Shown here piece by piece: positions 8,321-15,615 of a stretch of DNA of 15,615 nt. How positions within the stretch are numbered: the first letter of the stretch is position 1; each line of letters starts with the position of its first letter. Below the pieces are notes generated by a model. The model had not been told where the DNA came from and did not search any database. It saw only the letters and a list, made by a program, of their open reading frames with translations. The translations under genes were made by a program, and so were the position numbers. Location of the stretch: contig CAXHKQ010000102.1 in assembly GCA_964017145.1 (NCBI GenBank), positions 1 through 15,615 of the forward strand, read 5' to 3'. This stretch comes from Agrocybe praecox. Lineage: Eukaryota; Basidiomycota; Agaricomycetes; Agaricales; Agrocybaceae.

Positions 8321-8473
8321 TTAGAGCGTTTCCTGACGGCCGTTTTGTGCTTCGTCTGATTCTCGAATGAGCAGTTTATGATTGGAATTGATGAGCTCGG
8401 CCAAAAATTGGTGAGCGCGTTTGAGCTCGGTGGGAGTCCGATGTGATAGTGAATTCTTGATCGGGTGGCTCAT
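8321..8473 (-). CDS. 50-codon mini-ORF of unknown function, unit 2
   Basis: Identical in sequence to the unit 1 mini-ORF, with the same TATA-like box and poly(A) signal. Identity gives no evolutionary evidence for selection because the whole unit is identical. Confidence 0.4.
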   Translation of the reverse strand: MSHPIKNSLSHRTPTELKRAHQFLAELINSNHKLLIRESDEAQNGRQETL

Positions 8474-9075
8474 TGTTTCATTTTTGGTTGTCTTTATGCT
8501 TTAAATTTTCCGATATAATTATATAAGTAAAATACAAGCCACCGGAACTTAAGGGCCTGAAAAGGTACGTTAAGATAGCTTAGAACAGCAAAAACAAGTC
8601 TAAAAACATAAAAAAAGAATAAAAACCATAATTTCTTAATTATATTTCTAAACAAATCTGAACATATTGAGAAAATGGTTATCGTTAACATGCTCGCGCT
8701 AAAAACTACATTTAATTCGCATTACGTGTTTTGTATATTTTCCGGAAAAACAATAAAAATATGTTAAGAACATATTTTGGAACGAAAAATTCACGACATT
8801 TCTTACCAACAGTTAAACCATTGATTCTATGACATTCCATGAAAACTCGAACAATTAAAAGAAGGGTCTAAATAGTGAAAATAAGGAGAGAAGTATCTAA
8901 AAAATGGAAAATAGATAAAAAGGGTAAAAAAGTTAGACTAAAGTAACGTTCATTTGAATCGTAGGGAAACGTGACGCATAATCAAGGTAACAAATATTCC
9001 GTAGGATGAACCTTGGTAATAAAACAGCCGTTATCGTTGATGTGGTAAAGTAATATAATATATATAAAATATTAA

Positions 9076-9641
9076 TACGAAAATCATCCGAATCGGTTTT
9101 GTTCCTATAACTCTGGCTATATTGGGATTGTTTTCAAACCGCATCAACGTATGCATGGAAACTCGCGACATATTTGTCAGGCGTGCAAGAAAATACTCGA
9201 CACTTGTGCGCGACACTACAACCAACACAGACCGATGACCGACCACCGCCACTAGCGGTGCCTTCCTCAACAACATGGACAACGCCACCGCCGCTGCCGC
9301 CGCCGCGGCGTCCGCAGAGACCATCCGCACCAGCAGCAGCATCATATATCTCCCAATCGGCGGTCATCGGCGCCGAGCGCGCGCTCCACGAGCAGCGTCG
9401 TGAACTTTAAATGGTTGGGCCGTGCTGTTTATATGTCGTGCTTTTGTGATATTAATGGTAGTATTTTTTCCTGCAGGTTACCGAAATCGAGACCGACATG
9501 AAGACAATGGACTTCGAGATGCCCGACGCAGTCACAAACCCGATCCTCCAATTGGCGCTGCTCTTTTCGCTCGCGCACGAGCTCATGTTCTCGATCCTCG
9601 GCGCCAACCGCCACCGCCGCTGCCGCCTCCGACGTCTATGA
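9076..9641 (+). pseudogene. C2H2 zinc-finger-like gene fragment, unit 3
   Basis: Same as units 1 and 2 except for A at 9506 in place of G. In the VTEIETDM… frame this changes only a third codon position (ACG to ACA, Thr kept), so the single difference between copies is silent in the frame I judge to be coding. In the other plus frame it would change Asp to Asn, and in the minus frame Arg to Cys. Confidence 0.4.
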
Positions 9642-9963
9642 ATACCATGCGCAATCGGCGTCGGCCATCGGCGATAAGGAGCACAAACGCGAACGCGAGC
9701 GTTTATTTTTTATTTTTGTATTATTTTTATTTTGTCTGTGCACCGATAATTTGTAATGTTTATCATATAATAAAATATGAAAAAATGAAATATAGTTCAA
9801 AGGGCCGTATTATTTATTTAAAAAACACCTACCAACGAACGCGCGTACGCGCGTACCCACCCCGCCCGCCCATTTTCCGCTCGAACCCGCACGTGCAAAA
9901 AATCGCACCGCGCTCCCGCTCCGCTCAAACACGCTCATGCCGAGCTCACATCGTCCGCTCCGA

Positions 9964-10116
9964 TTAGAGCGTTTCCTGACGGCCGTTTTGTGCTTCGTCT
10001 GATTCTCGAATGAGCAGTTTATGATTGGAATTGATGAGCTCGGCCAAAAATTGGTGAGCGCGTTTGAGCTCGGTGGGAGTCCGATGTGATAGTGAATTCT
10101 TGATCGGGTGGCTCAT
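9964..10116 (-). CDS. 50-codon mini-ORF of unknown function, unit 3
   Basis: Identical to the other two copies. If transcribed, the three copies would give a gene dosage of three for one short protein. Confidence 0.4.
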   Translation of the reverse strand: MSHPIKNSLSHRTPTELKRAHQFLAELINSNHKLLIRESDEAQNGRQETL

Positions 10117-10705
10117 TGTTTCATTTTTGGTTGTCTTTATGCTTTAAATTTTCCGATATAATTATATAAGTAAAATACAAGCCACCGGAACTTAAGGGCC
10201 TGAAAAGGTACGTTAAGATAGCTTAGAACAGCAAAAACAAGTCTAAAAACATAAAAAAAGAATAAAAACCATAATTTCTTAATTATATTTCTAAACAAAT
10301 CTGAACATATTGAGAAAATGGTTATCGTTAACATGCTCGCGCTAAAAACTACATTTAATTCGCATTACGTGTTTTGTATATTTTCCGGAAAAACAATAAA
10401 AATATGTTAAGAACATATTTTGGAACGAAAAATTCACGACATTTCTTACCAACAGTTAAACCATTGATTCTATGACATTCCATGAAAACTCGAACAATTA
10501 AAAGAAGGGTCTAAATAGTGAAAATAAGGAGAGAAGTATCTAAAAAATGGAAAATAGATAAAAAGGGTAAAAAAGTTAGACTAAAGTAACGTTCATTTGA
10601 ATCGTAGGGAAACGTGACGCATAATCAAGGTAACAAATATTCCGTAGGATGAACCTTGGTAATAAAACAGCCGTTATCGTTGATGTGGTAAAGTAATATA
10701 ATATA

Positions 10706-11463
10706 GGTTTATATTTGTTGTTTCTAACGATTGCATAATACAATATATATGTTGTTTGTTGGATGATGTGTGAGATGATGAACACGCCTCATCGACATAA
10801 TATAGTTGTCGATGATGCGTGTTGGAGTTGTGTCGTGGTTGCACTTCAATCGAGCGGTATAGATCTCGGTGCAAGAATGTTATTGGCGACATATGGATAT
10901 CTATTTTATTTTATAATACACTCGCTCTATAGCAGCGCAAAACTGATCTGGGGTCTATTGCTCTCTCGGTTTCTGTGTCTTTGTGTCTGTTTTTTTCGTG
11001 GTCTAGTTAGATTCGTTATTTCAAATACCAACCGTTGGTGCAAATGTCGTGTTTCTCGTGTGAGTGTTTCCTTTTATATTTTGATTCGCGATCCGAGTAT
11101 TGATCCTGATTTGTATTCATATTCTACAATTTCCGTTCGCTCCCCCAAAGGACTCTCTATACACAGACAACTGATTCGTGTGTGTGAGTTCGATAGGTAT
11201 AAGTGTACAACATAGTGTATAGTATAATAATAAATATGTTTTTAAAATCAACAACACTGGTTTTACAACGTGAACGTGTGAGTTTGTGTGTACAATTGTG
11301 TGAGCCGCGCAGCCGCAGCAAACAATAATAACCTTTGTCAATATTCCATGCAACCATATATGTATAAATTAGTATACTGTATAAACAACATTTATGATAC
11401 CATATGATTATAGAGTCTCGATTTTATCGACATGAAAAATTGGTTGTGTTACAAATGTATGTA
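10706..11463. other. Non-coding DNA between the array and the Tc1 element
   Basis: GT-rich and AT-rich sequence with no domain-bearing frame. The 150-codon plus frame at 10763-11215 is hydrophobic and Cys/Arg-rich without a recognisable pattern. On the minus strand AATAAA occurs at 10910-10905. This could in principle end the zinc-finger gene transcript if the Tc1 element landed in its 3' UTR. Confidence 0.4.
10781..10823. repeat. 17-bp hairpin with 9-nt loop
   Basis: AACACGC-C-TCATCGACA (10781-10797) pairs with TGTCGATGA-T-GCGTGTT (10807-10823), with one C-T mismatch and a nine-base loop at 10798-10806. It lies 75 bases beyond the end of the tandem array. A 43-base foldback is short for a pre-miRNA; an RNA structural element or cruciform is possible. 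Confidence 0.75.
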
Positions 11464-11493
11464 CAGTTGTGGCAAAGCAAATAAGAACAAACC
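11464..11493 (+). repeat. Tc1 left outer repeat
   Basis: Outer copy of the binding repeat (core GGCAAAGCAAATAAGAACAA). It is the reverse complement of the right end with few mismatches. Confidence 0.9.
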
Positions 11494-11660
11494 AAATCAC
11501 ATGGGAAAGGGCTGATTTCAAAATGATGGGACCAAGCGATCCAAATTCTGATCATGCAGATTTCTAGATATTTGTATTATGCATCAAATTAGCCTTTGAA
11601 ACAAACGTCAAGCTGGTCCCCTTCAGTCTGCGCGTGTCATTTATTTGCTGGAGCACGAAT

Positions 11661-11688
11661 CAGTTGGAAAAACAAATAAGAACAAGAT
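11661..11688 (+). repeat. Tc1 left inner repeat
   Basis: CAGTTGGAAAAACAAATAAG and the following bases repeat the outer motif in direct orientation, 197 bases inward. AACAAATAAGAACAA is shared with the outer copy except for one base. Confidence 0.85.
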
Positions 11689-11797
11689 TTTATTCGCAGT
11701 CTCTTCGCAATTTCAGCTGATCTTTGTAAGTTTTTTAAGGAATGATGTGGTTTATATGCATGTTATGAAGCTCGTTTGTTGAAAATACATGGTAATA

Positions 11798-12823
11798 ATG
11801 GGCCGCAACAAACATTGCACCCCTTAGATGTGTCCTTCGATCGTGCGCATGTACTGCACTGAAAACATCAGCATGGACATGATTGCAGAAAGGTTGGGCC
11901 TTAGCAAAACGATGGTGTACAACGCGGTGAAGAAGTACCGAGAAACTGGTTCCATTCAGAATACTGTCCGATCAACACAGCCTCGCAAAACCACGACTCA
12001 AGTCGACCAGGCGATATTTCGATTGAGCAAACGTTCGCCATTCAAGACGTCGAACGAAATCCTCGAAGAAATTCGACCGCTCTTGCTGACACCAATCTGC
12101 GCCAGGACTGTCCGTAACCGTTTGAACGAGGCTGGACTTCGGGGCTGTATCGCCAGAAAGAAGCCCCATGTTTCAACAAAAAATCTCAAGAAACGGTTGC
12201 ATTTCGCACGCAAACATTTGATGAAACCGCTGTAATTTTGGAAGGACGGCCTTTGGAGTGACGAATCTAAATTAAATATGTTCGGATCCCACGGAAAGAC
12301 TTATGAGAGGCCGCCGGAGAACATGGAACTGCACCCACGCTATACTATGAAGGCAGTCAAACATGGTGGTGGCAGTATCATGGTGTGGGGTGCTTTTTCA
12401 TGGCATGGGGTTGGTCCAATTCGGCGTATTCTTGGTCGGATGGACCAACACATGTACAGACACATCATCGAGGAGGACATGCTGCCATATTGTCCTAAGA
12501 AAATGCCAGCTGACTACATTTTCCAGCATAATAACGATCCCAAGCACACTTCTCGCACCGTCAAAAGCTACCTTGAAGCTTCAAACGTGACAGTATTGGA
12601 GTGGCCAGCGCAGATCCCGGGCTTGAATCCGATAGATACCATGTGGGGCTACGTCAAACGTGTGCTTAAAAGGTGGGCGTGCAGCAATGGCGACCAGCTC
12701 TTCGAAGACGTCAAAACCGTGTGGGAAGAAATTCTGAGTGGCTTTTGTAAGACGCTTGTGAAAAGCATGCACAGGCGTTGTGAAAGTGTGATTACAGCTA
12801 AAGGTTACCCAACGAAATATTGA
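11798..12823 (+). pseudogene. Dead Tc1-family transposase (DD34E type)
   Basis: Read in one frame from ATG 11798 to TGA 12823, this covers 341 codons, the usual size of a Tc1 transposase (cut-and-paste DNA transposition in the nucleus). The N-terminus (MGRNKHCTP) is typical and is followed by TAG at 11825-11827. Next come a paired-type helix-turn-helix (IAERLGLSKTMVYNAVKKY), a degraded GRPR-like hook (STQPRKTT) and a second HTH (ARTVRNRLNEAGL). TAA follows at 12233-12235. The catalytic domain has WSDES (first Asp, codon 12260). QHNNDPKHTS carries Asn (AAT, 12530) where the second catalytic Asp is expected, and NPIDTMWG carries Asp (12635) in place of the final Glu. Spacing between the second and third positions is 34 residues, as in Tc1. 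No frameshift is seen. With two stops and a lost catalytic residue it cannot be active. Confidence 0.95.
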
Positions 12824-12878
12824 AAAAAAAACATCAAAATATTCGATTCTAATGTCCGATCCCAGCGATAACAGTTTC

Positions 12879-12900
12879 TGTTCCTATTTGTTTTTCCACG
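12879..12900 (-). repeat. Tc1 right inner repeat
   Basis: CTGTTCCTATTTGTTTTTCC is the reverse complement of the left inner repeat (GGAAAAACAAATAAGAACAA type, one base different), about 200 bases inside the right end. Confidence 0.85.
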
Positions 12901-13067
12901 TGCATTATGCAGATATGACATACATTGGGCTTTATATAGAAGAGGCTTCGTCGTATATCAATTATATTGCTCAGTATAGGTCATAGGTTCATATCGAAGG
13001 CATTATTGAAAAAACGTGATGCTCAAATGTTTCAGGTCTTTAGTTATGGACCGTTTCCTCGCTTGTA

Positions 13068-13099
13068 ACTGTTTGTTCCTATTTGCTTTGCCACCACTG
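13068..13099 (-). repeat. Tc1 right outer repeat
   Basis: Reverse complement of the left end. The two differ at a few positions, for example AAATAAGAAC on the left against AAATAGGAAC on the right. Confidence 0.9.
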
Positions 13100-13101
13100 T
13101 A

Positions 13102-13422
13102 TATGTGTAGACAATTGTTTCGTACGCATTTGTGTATGTTCAAGTGTCTGTCAGTGTGAGTGTGTGTGTGGTTTTTTGCTTTGAAGGCCACGCTGTGTAC
13201 TATAAGACTGATTACGAATCGCTGGCTCCGCTCCGCTTGCTCAACGTCATGTTATTTCTGCAAGAGTGTATGTTGTGTGTGTGTATGTAGGTTTCAGCTG
13301 CTTTCGATCATCAATAGATTATTATGTATAGTATATTGCTTTGCGATTGTTATTTACAAACCTGCTGTCATAGTTGGTACTATATATAATATTTTTAGGA
13401 ACTCCACTCTACTACGCCCCCC
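13102..13422. other. GT-rich flank, probable 3' UTR of the zinc-finger gene
   Basis: This region lies directly downstream of the zinc-finger gene stop on the minus strand. It contains GT repeats (CA repeats in the transcript) at about 13156-13171 and 13273-13284. There is no AATAAA on the minus strand before the Tc1 element, so the 3' UTR may be interrupted by it. That is inference. Confidence 0.35.
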
Positions 13423-14301
13423 CTACAGCACCATGTAATCCTCGTAGATCTTCTCGTACTCGTCGCCGCTGGCGCCACTGGCGCCATGCTGACCGCCACC
13501 GCCATGTCCGTGTCCGCCATTCACCAGTTGCGCCGGTCCAGCCCCAAACCCATTCCAGGCACTCGCCGTGGAAGCCGTCGTTGGCGGAGCACCAGCCAGC
13601 ATCAGATGGTGGCCACCGCTCGTCATCACAGCACTGCTGGCGCCACCATTCACCATCACTGTCGTCGCTCCGCCATTCTCCGCTGCCGCCTGCTGCTGCT
13701 GCTGATGCATCATCTGCAGCTGCCCGTCCTCCACAATCTCCAGACTGTTGAGCTTCTGATGGAACCGGTCGATCTGCTGCTTGTGCGGCTGTGCAAATCC
13801 GCCGGTCAGTCCGAAGGTCGAGCCGCCGCCATTGGAATTCAGCCCATTGGATTGGTGATGCTGAAACGGTCCGCTTTGGCTGCTGCTGCTCACGTCCTCT
13901 TCGGACATTTTGTAGCGTTTCGAATCGGAGCCGCCGCCGTGATGATCGCGTTTGGCGTAATTTTTCATCGGCGCCATCGTTGCACCTCCACCTACTCCAC
14001 TAACCAGACCCAGCATGCGATCGAGGTTGTTGTTCGTGTCGGCCGGATCAGCAGCTGAGTTTGCGGCCAATCGGACAGAAGGATCTGAGGATGGGGCGGC
14101 CGTCACCGCCCGGCCGTCGACGGTGGCGAGCAGCGCGTTGACGAAGCCCGGTACCTTCCACTCTTCGATGCGGTCCTCGTGCAGGGCGCGCAGATGCTTC
14201 TGCATGGTGCTCTTGGCCTTGACCGACTTGGCGTTGGGGCAGTAGGGACAGACGAACTGGGTGTTGTCGTGGATCGGGCGGTGTTTGGTGAGTTGGTTGC
14301 G
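13423..14301 (-). CDS. Last exon of a C2H2 zinc-finger gene
   Basis: The exon gives 292 codons ending in TAG (13423-13425). It opens at a good acceptor: a pyrimidine-rich tract then CCGCACAG|CGC at 14302, phase 0. Residues 1-11 (RNQLTKHRPIH) are the second half of one finger. Residues 18-41 form another (CPYC…KHLRALH, C-x2-C-x14-H-x4-H). The rest is a long low-complexity tail: a basic patch KRDHHGGGSDSKRYK near 117-131 (possible nuclear signal), a run of five Gln near 200-204, Gly/His/Ala-rich stretches, and an acidic Tyr-rich end (DEYEKIYEDYMVL). The product is probably a nuclear DNA-binding regulator. Earlier exons lie to the right, partly or wholly outside the window. I cannot assign an orthologue. 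The finger spacing (x14) is unusual, so metal binding of this module is likely but not certain. Confidence 0.8.
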   Translation of the reverse strand, partial: RNQLTKHRPIHDNTQFVCPYCPNAKSVKAKSTMQKHLRALHEDRIEEWKVPGFVNALLATVDGRAVTAAPSSDPSVRLAANSAADPADTNNNLDRMLGLVSGVGGGATMAPMKNYAKRDHHGGGSDSKRYKMSEEDVSSSSQSGPFQHHQSNGLNSNGGGSTFGLTGGFAQPHKQQIDRFHQKLNSLEIVEDGQLQMMHQQQQQAAAENGGATTVMVNGGASSAVMTSGGHHLMLAGAPPTTASTASAWNGFGAGPAQLVNGGHGHGGGGQHGASGASGDEYEKIYEDYMVL

Positions 14302-15150
14302 CTGTGCGGGGAAGGGGTTTCTTTTAATATATATTTTTCAAATTGAATAAATATGTTTTTTTTATCAAATTGACGCATATTTAAGAGATATTTTAAGGCT
14401 TACAATACAACTGACAGACATGAAAAAAAATTATAATTCAGTTACCAATATTAAACGTTAACATTAAAACGATTGAATGTGTTTCGATAAAATGAGCCCT
14501 ATTTATTTAATCGATATAATTACAAAAATCGACAAGATATAAATCGTTCGAATGCATTTCTGGTCCGAATGTCCGATGTTTCTAGTTTCAACTTTTATTC
14601 GAGACTCTCGAAGGTAAAAATAAATGTGTTTGTCATAATTAATTCGAGTGCTTTTGTTCAAATGTGAAGAAACATTCCGTTTCGATGTATTTTCGTAAAG
14701 ACCACACATGTTTTGTATATATTTCGTTCTAGTATTTTTTTTTCTCACAAAGATGAAAGATGACTCATTTCAATTCACTATTCAAATTAAATTAATTATT
14801 CAAAAGTAGAGTAGATGCCCCTTCAATCCGACACTCATTAAATATCAAGAGCGAAACAATGTAAAAGGAATAGTCTGATGTTGATACCCTTTTTCAACCG
14901 AGGTCAAGATTATTGCCCTACAATCGGATACATTGCGCACTTCATAGATTCTTAATACATGTTTCGTATATCATGAGACTTTTTAATATTTATTCCTACG
15001 AAAAACGATGTTCTATGAACTTGAAGAACGATACAGTGGGTGACAATTGCTTCTTAACAAGACAATTGTTGACGTTGTTAACCAGATATCTAGAGAATGA
15101 GCTGCATAAGTGAACTGAATCTTTTTGCGGATAGTAAAGCAATCATATTA
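14302..15150. other. AT-rich DNA, probable intron of the zinc-finger gene
   Basis: AT-rich with no credible exon on either strand. It starts at the acceptor of the zinc-finger exon, so it is probably intronic for at least part of its length. Around 14990-15060 there is weak similarity to the inner arm of the foldback family at 3555-3600 (…ACAGTG…AATTG…CTTA…). Confidence 0.5.
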
Positions 15151-15615
15151 GGTCTACAACCTTGCTCCCGCCGTTTTTTGTCCAACTTTGAGAATTTATT
15201 GTGAAGAAACGGTTACATATTTCTTGTTCAAAATACTTACCATTGCTAGATACTATTTTTGACCATCTTTTTGGTAGCATCCGGATTTCGGGGCCTTACA
15301 AGGGGTCAACTTTTGTAGCGATTTATGTAACACTCCAATTGTTCACTTATTCATGAAAACGGGAGTCAACGTCAACGAGGTCTAGGTCCATCGATCGGGA
15401 CAAGTGGTTTTTAGATGGAGCCAAGCCTGGAGAGTACAGCGGAGGGTTTAGATCTCCCATTTCGGACTTCCCAGGTATTATTAATAATGTTTTGCGATGA
15501 GGTGTCGAATATTGTCATATAGGAAAATTACTTTATTGTCTCTTTTATTCAATTGAGGCCGCTTTTCTTTCAGTGATCGACTCAAAAGCATCAATTTCGT
15601 TCGATCTCGATCCCC
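15151..15615 (-). mobile_element. Mariner-like transposon, 3' part, runs off the window
   Basis: The minus strand carries the C-terminal part of a mariner transposase (see the pseudogene entry). About 50-80 bases past its end is a probable terminal repeat beginning GGTCTACAACCTTGCTCCCG at 15151, next to TA at 15149-15150. The other end and any target duplication lie beyond the right edge. If the zinc-finger gene extends to the right, the element lies in its intron in the same orientation. Confidence 0.75.
15227..15615 (-). pseudogene. Decayed mariner transposase, catalytic C-terminal half
   Basis: Reading the minus strand from the right edge, RTKLMLLSRSLKEKRPQL leads into KVIFLYDNIRHLIAK, the region of the second catalytic Asp in mariner enzymes (family pattern HDNARPH; the Asp is GAC at 15514-15516). 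After an in-frame stop and a shift of frame comes PPLYSPGLAPSKNHLSRSM, which matches the family's YSPDLAPSDYHLFRSM block; the third catalytic Asp is replaced by Lys. The same frame, with three more stops, ends in EIRMLPKRWSKIVSSNGKYFE-like sequence, the usual mariner C-terminus. DD34D-type, probably of the irritans-like group. The N-terminal half lies outside the window. Confidence 0.9.

Larger units (their letters stand above)
5780..10705. repeat. Tandem array of three 1,643-bp units
   Basis: Identical sequence recurs at offsets of exactly 1,643 bases: unit 1 at 5780-7422, unit 2 at 7423-9065, unit 3 at 9066-10705. Unit 3 lacks only its last three bases before unique DNA begins at 10706. All ORFs in the units are the same in translation apart from one base: G at 6220 and 7863, A at 9506. 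Outside the array neither flank matches the unit. There is no terminal inverted repeat, no target duplication and no reverse transcriptase, so this is a segmental tandem triplication or a satellite-like array, not an identified transposon. Confidence 0.95.
11464..13099 (+). mobile_element. Tc1-like transposon with TA duplication and IR/DR ends
   Basis: The element is 1,636 bases and begins CAGTTGTGGCAAAGC at 11464. It ends with the inverted form (GCTTTGCCACCACTG) at 13099 and is flanked by TA at 11462-11463 and 13100-13101. These are the expected size, insertion site and end structure of a Tc1-family element. Each end carries the transposase-binding repeat twice, about 200 bases apart, an IR/DR arrangement. 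One central transposase frame runs on the plus strand. It contains stops and catalytic changes, so the element is not autonomous. It sits between the tandem array and the zinc-finger exon, in GT-rich DNA that may be 3' UTR. Confidence 0.95.

Noticed and set aside
5780..10705. LTR retrotransposon or rDNA/5S-type array
   Set aside because: Units abut directly with no gag-pol interior, no TG..CA ends, and nothing resembling rRNA, tRNA or spliced-leader genes.
10763..11215. 150-codon plus-strand ORF after the array
   Set aside because: Begins inside a hairpin region and continues in GT-rich DNA. No recognisable pattern, and composition follows the GT bias.
13486..14058. 190-codon plus-strand ORF opposite the zinc-finger exon
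   Set aside because: Shadow of the minus-strand coding frame, which continues a zinc finger and ends at a proper stop.

Overview
The window looks like nuclear DNA of a multicellular animal, not of a bacterium or virus. Coding pieces are GC-rich at third codon positions and sit in AT-rich, repeat-laden DNA. They are split by short GT..AG introns and followed by AATAAA-type poly(A) signals. Remnants of both Tc1-like and mariner-like transposons are present. C2H2 zinc fingers with long Gln/His/Gly/Ala-rich tails fit an invertebrate, perhaps an ecdysozoan (nematode or arthropod), but I cannot name the species.

Layout. 1-1.5 kb: CpG-rich DNA with short palindromes and no convincing gene. 1.7-4.0 kb: AT-rich DNA made of large, decayed inverted repeats (foldback elements), at least two from one family. 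4.1-4.95 kb: a minus-strand gene for a cysteine-rich protein of about 228 residues, in two exons with a poly(A) signal. 5.4-5.7 kb: a minisatellite with a 10-base period. 5,780-10,705: three almost identical head-to-tail copies of a 1,643-bp unit. Each unit holds a plus-strand zinc-finger-like gene fragment ending at a poly(A) signal, and a 50-codon minus-strand ORF with its own TATA-like box and poly(A) signal. The two face each other tail to tail. 10.7-11.46 kb: non-coding DNA with a strong hairpin. 11,464-13,099: a complete 1,636-bp Tc1-like element with TA target duplication, doubled (IR/DR) ends and a dead transposase. 13,423-14,301: the last exon of a minus-strand C2H2 zinc-finger gene. 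14.3-15.15 kb: intronic or intergenic AT-rich DNA. 15,151 to the right edge: the 3' part of a decayed minus-strand mariner transposon.

The host genes likely to be functional are the cysteine-rich gene and the zinc-finger gene. Everything else is repeat-derived or recently amplified. The least expected part is the tandem triplication, because its unit carries zinc-finger-like coding sequence and a conserved antisense mini-ORF, and I know of no described family that matches the whole unit. Its near-identity means either very recent amplification, homogenisation between copies, or an assembly artefact.
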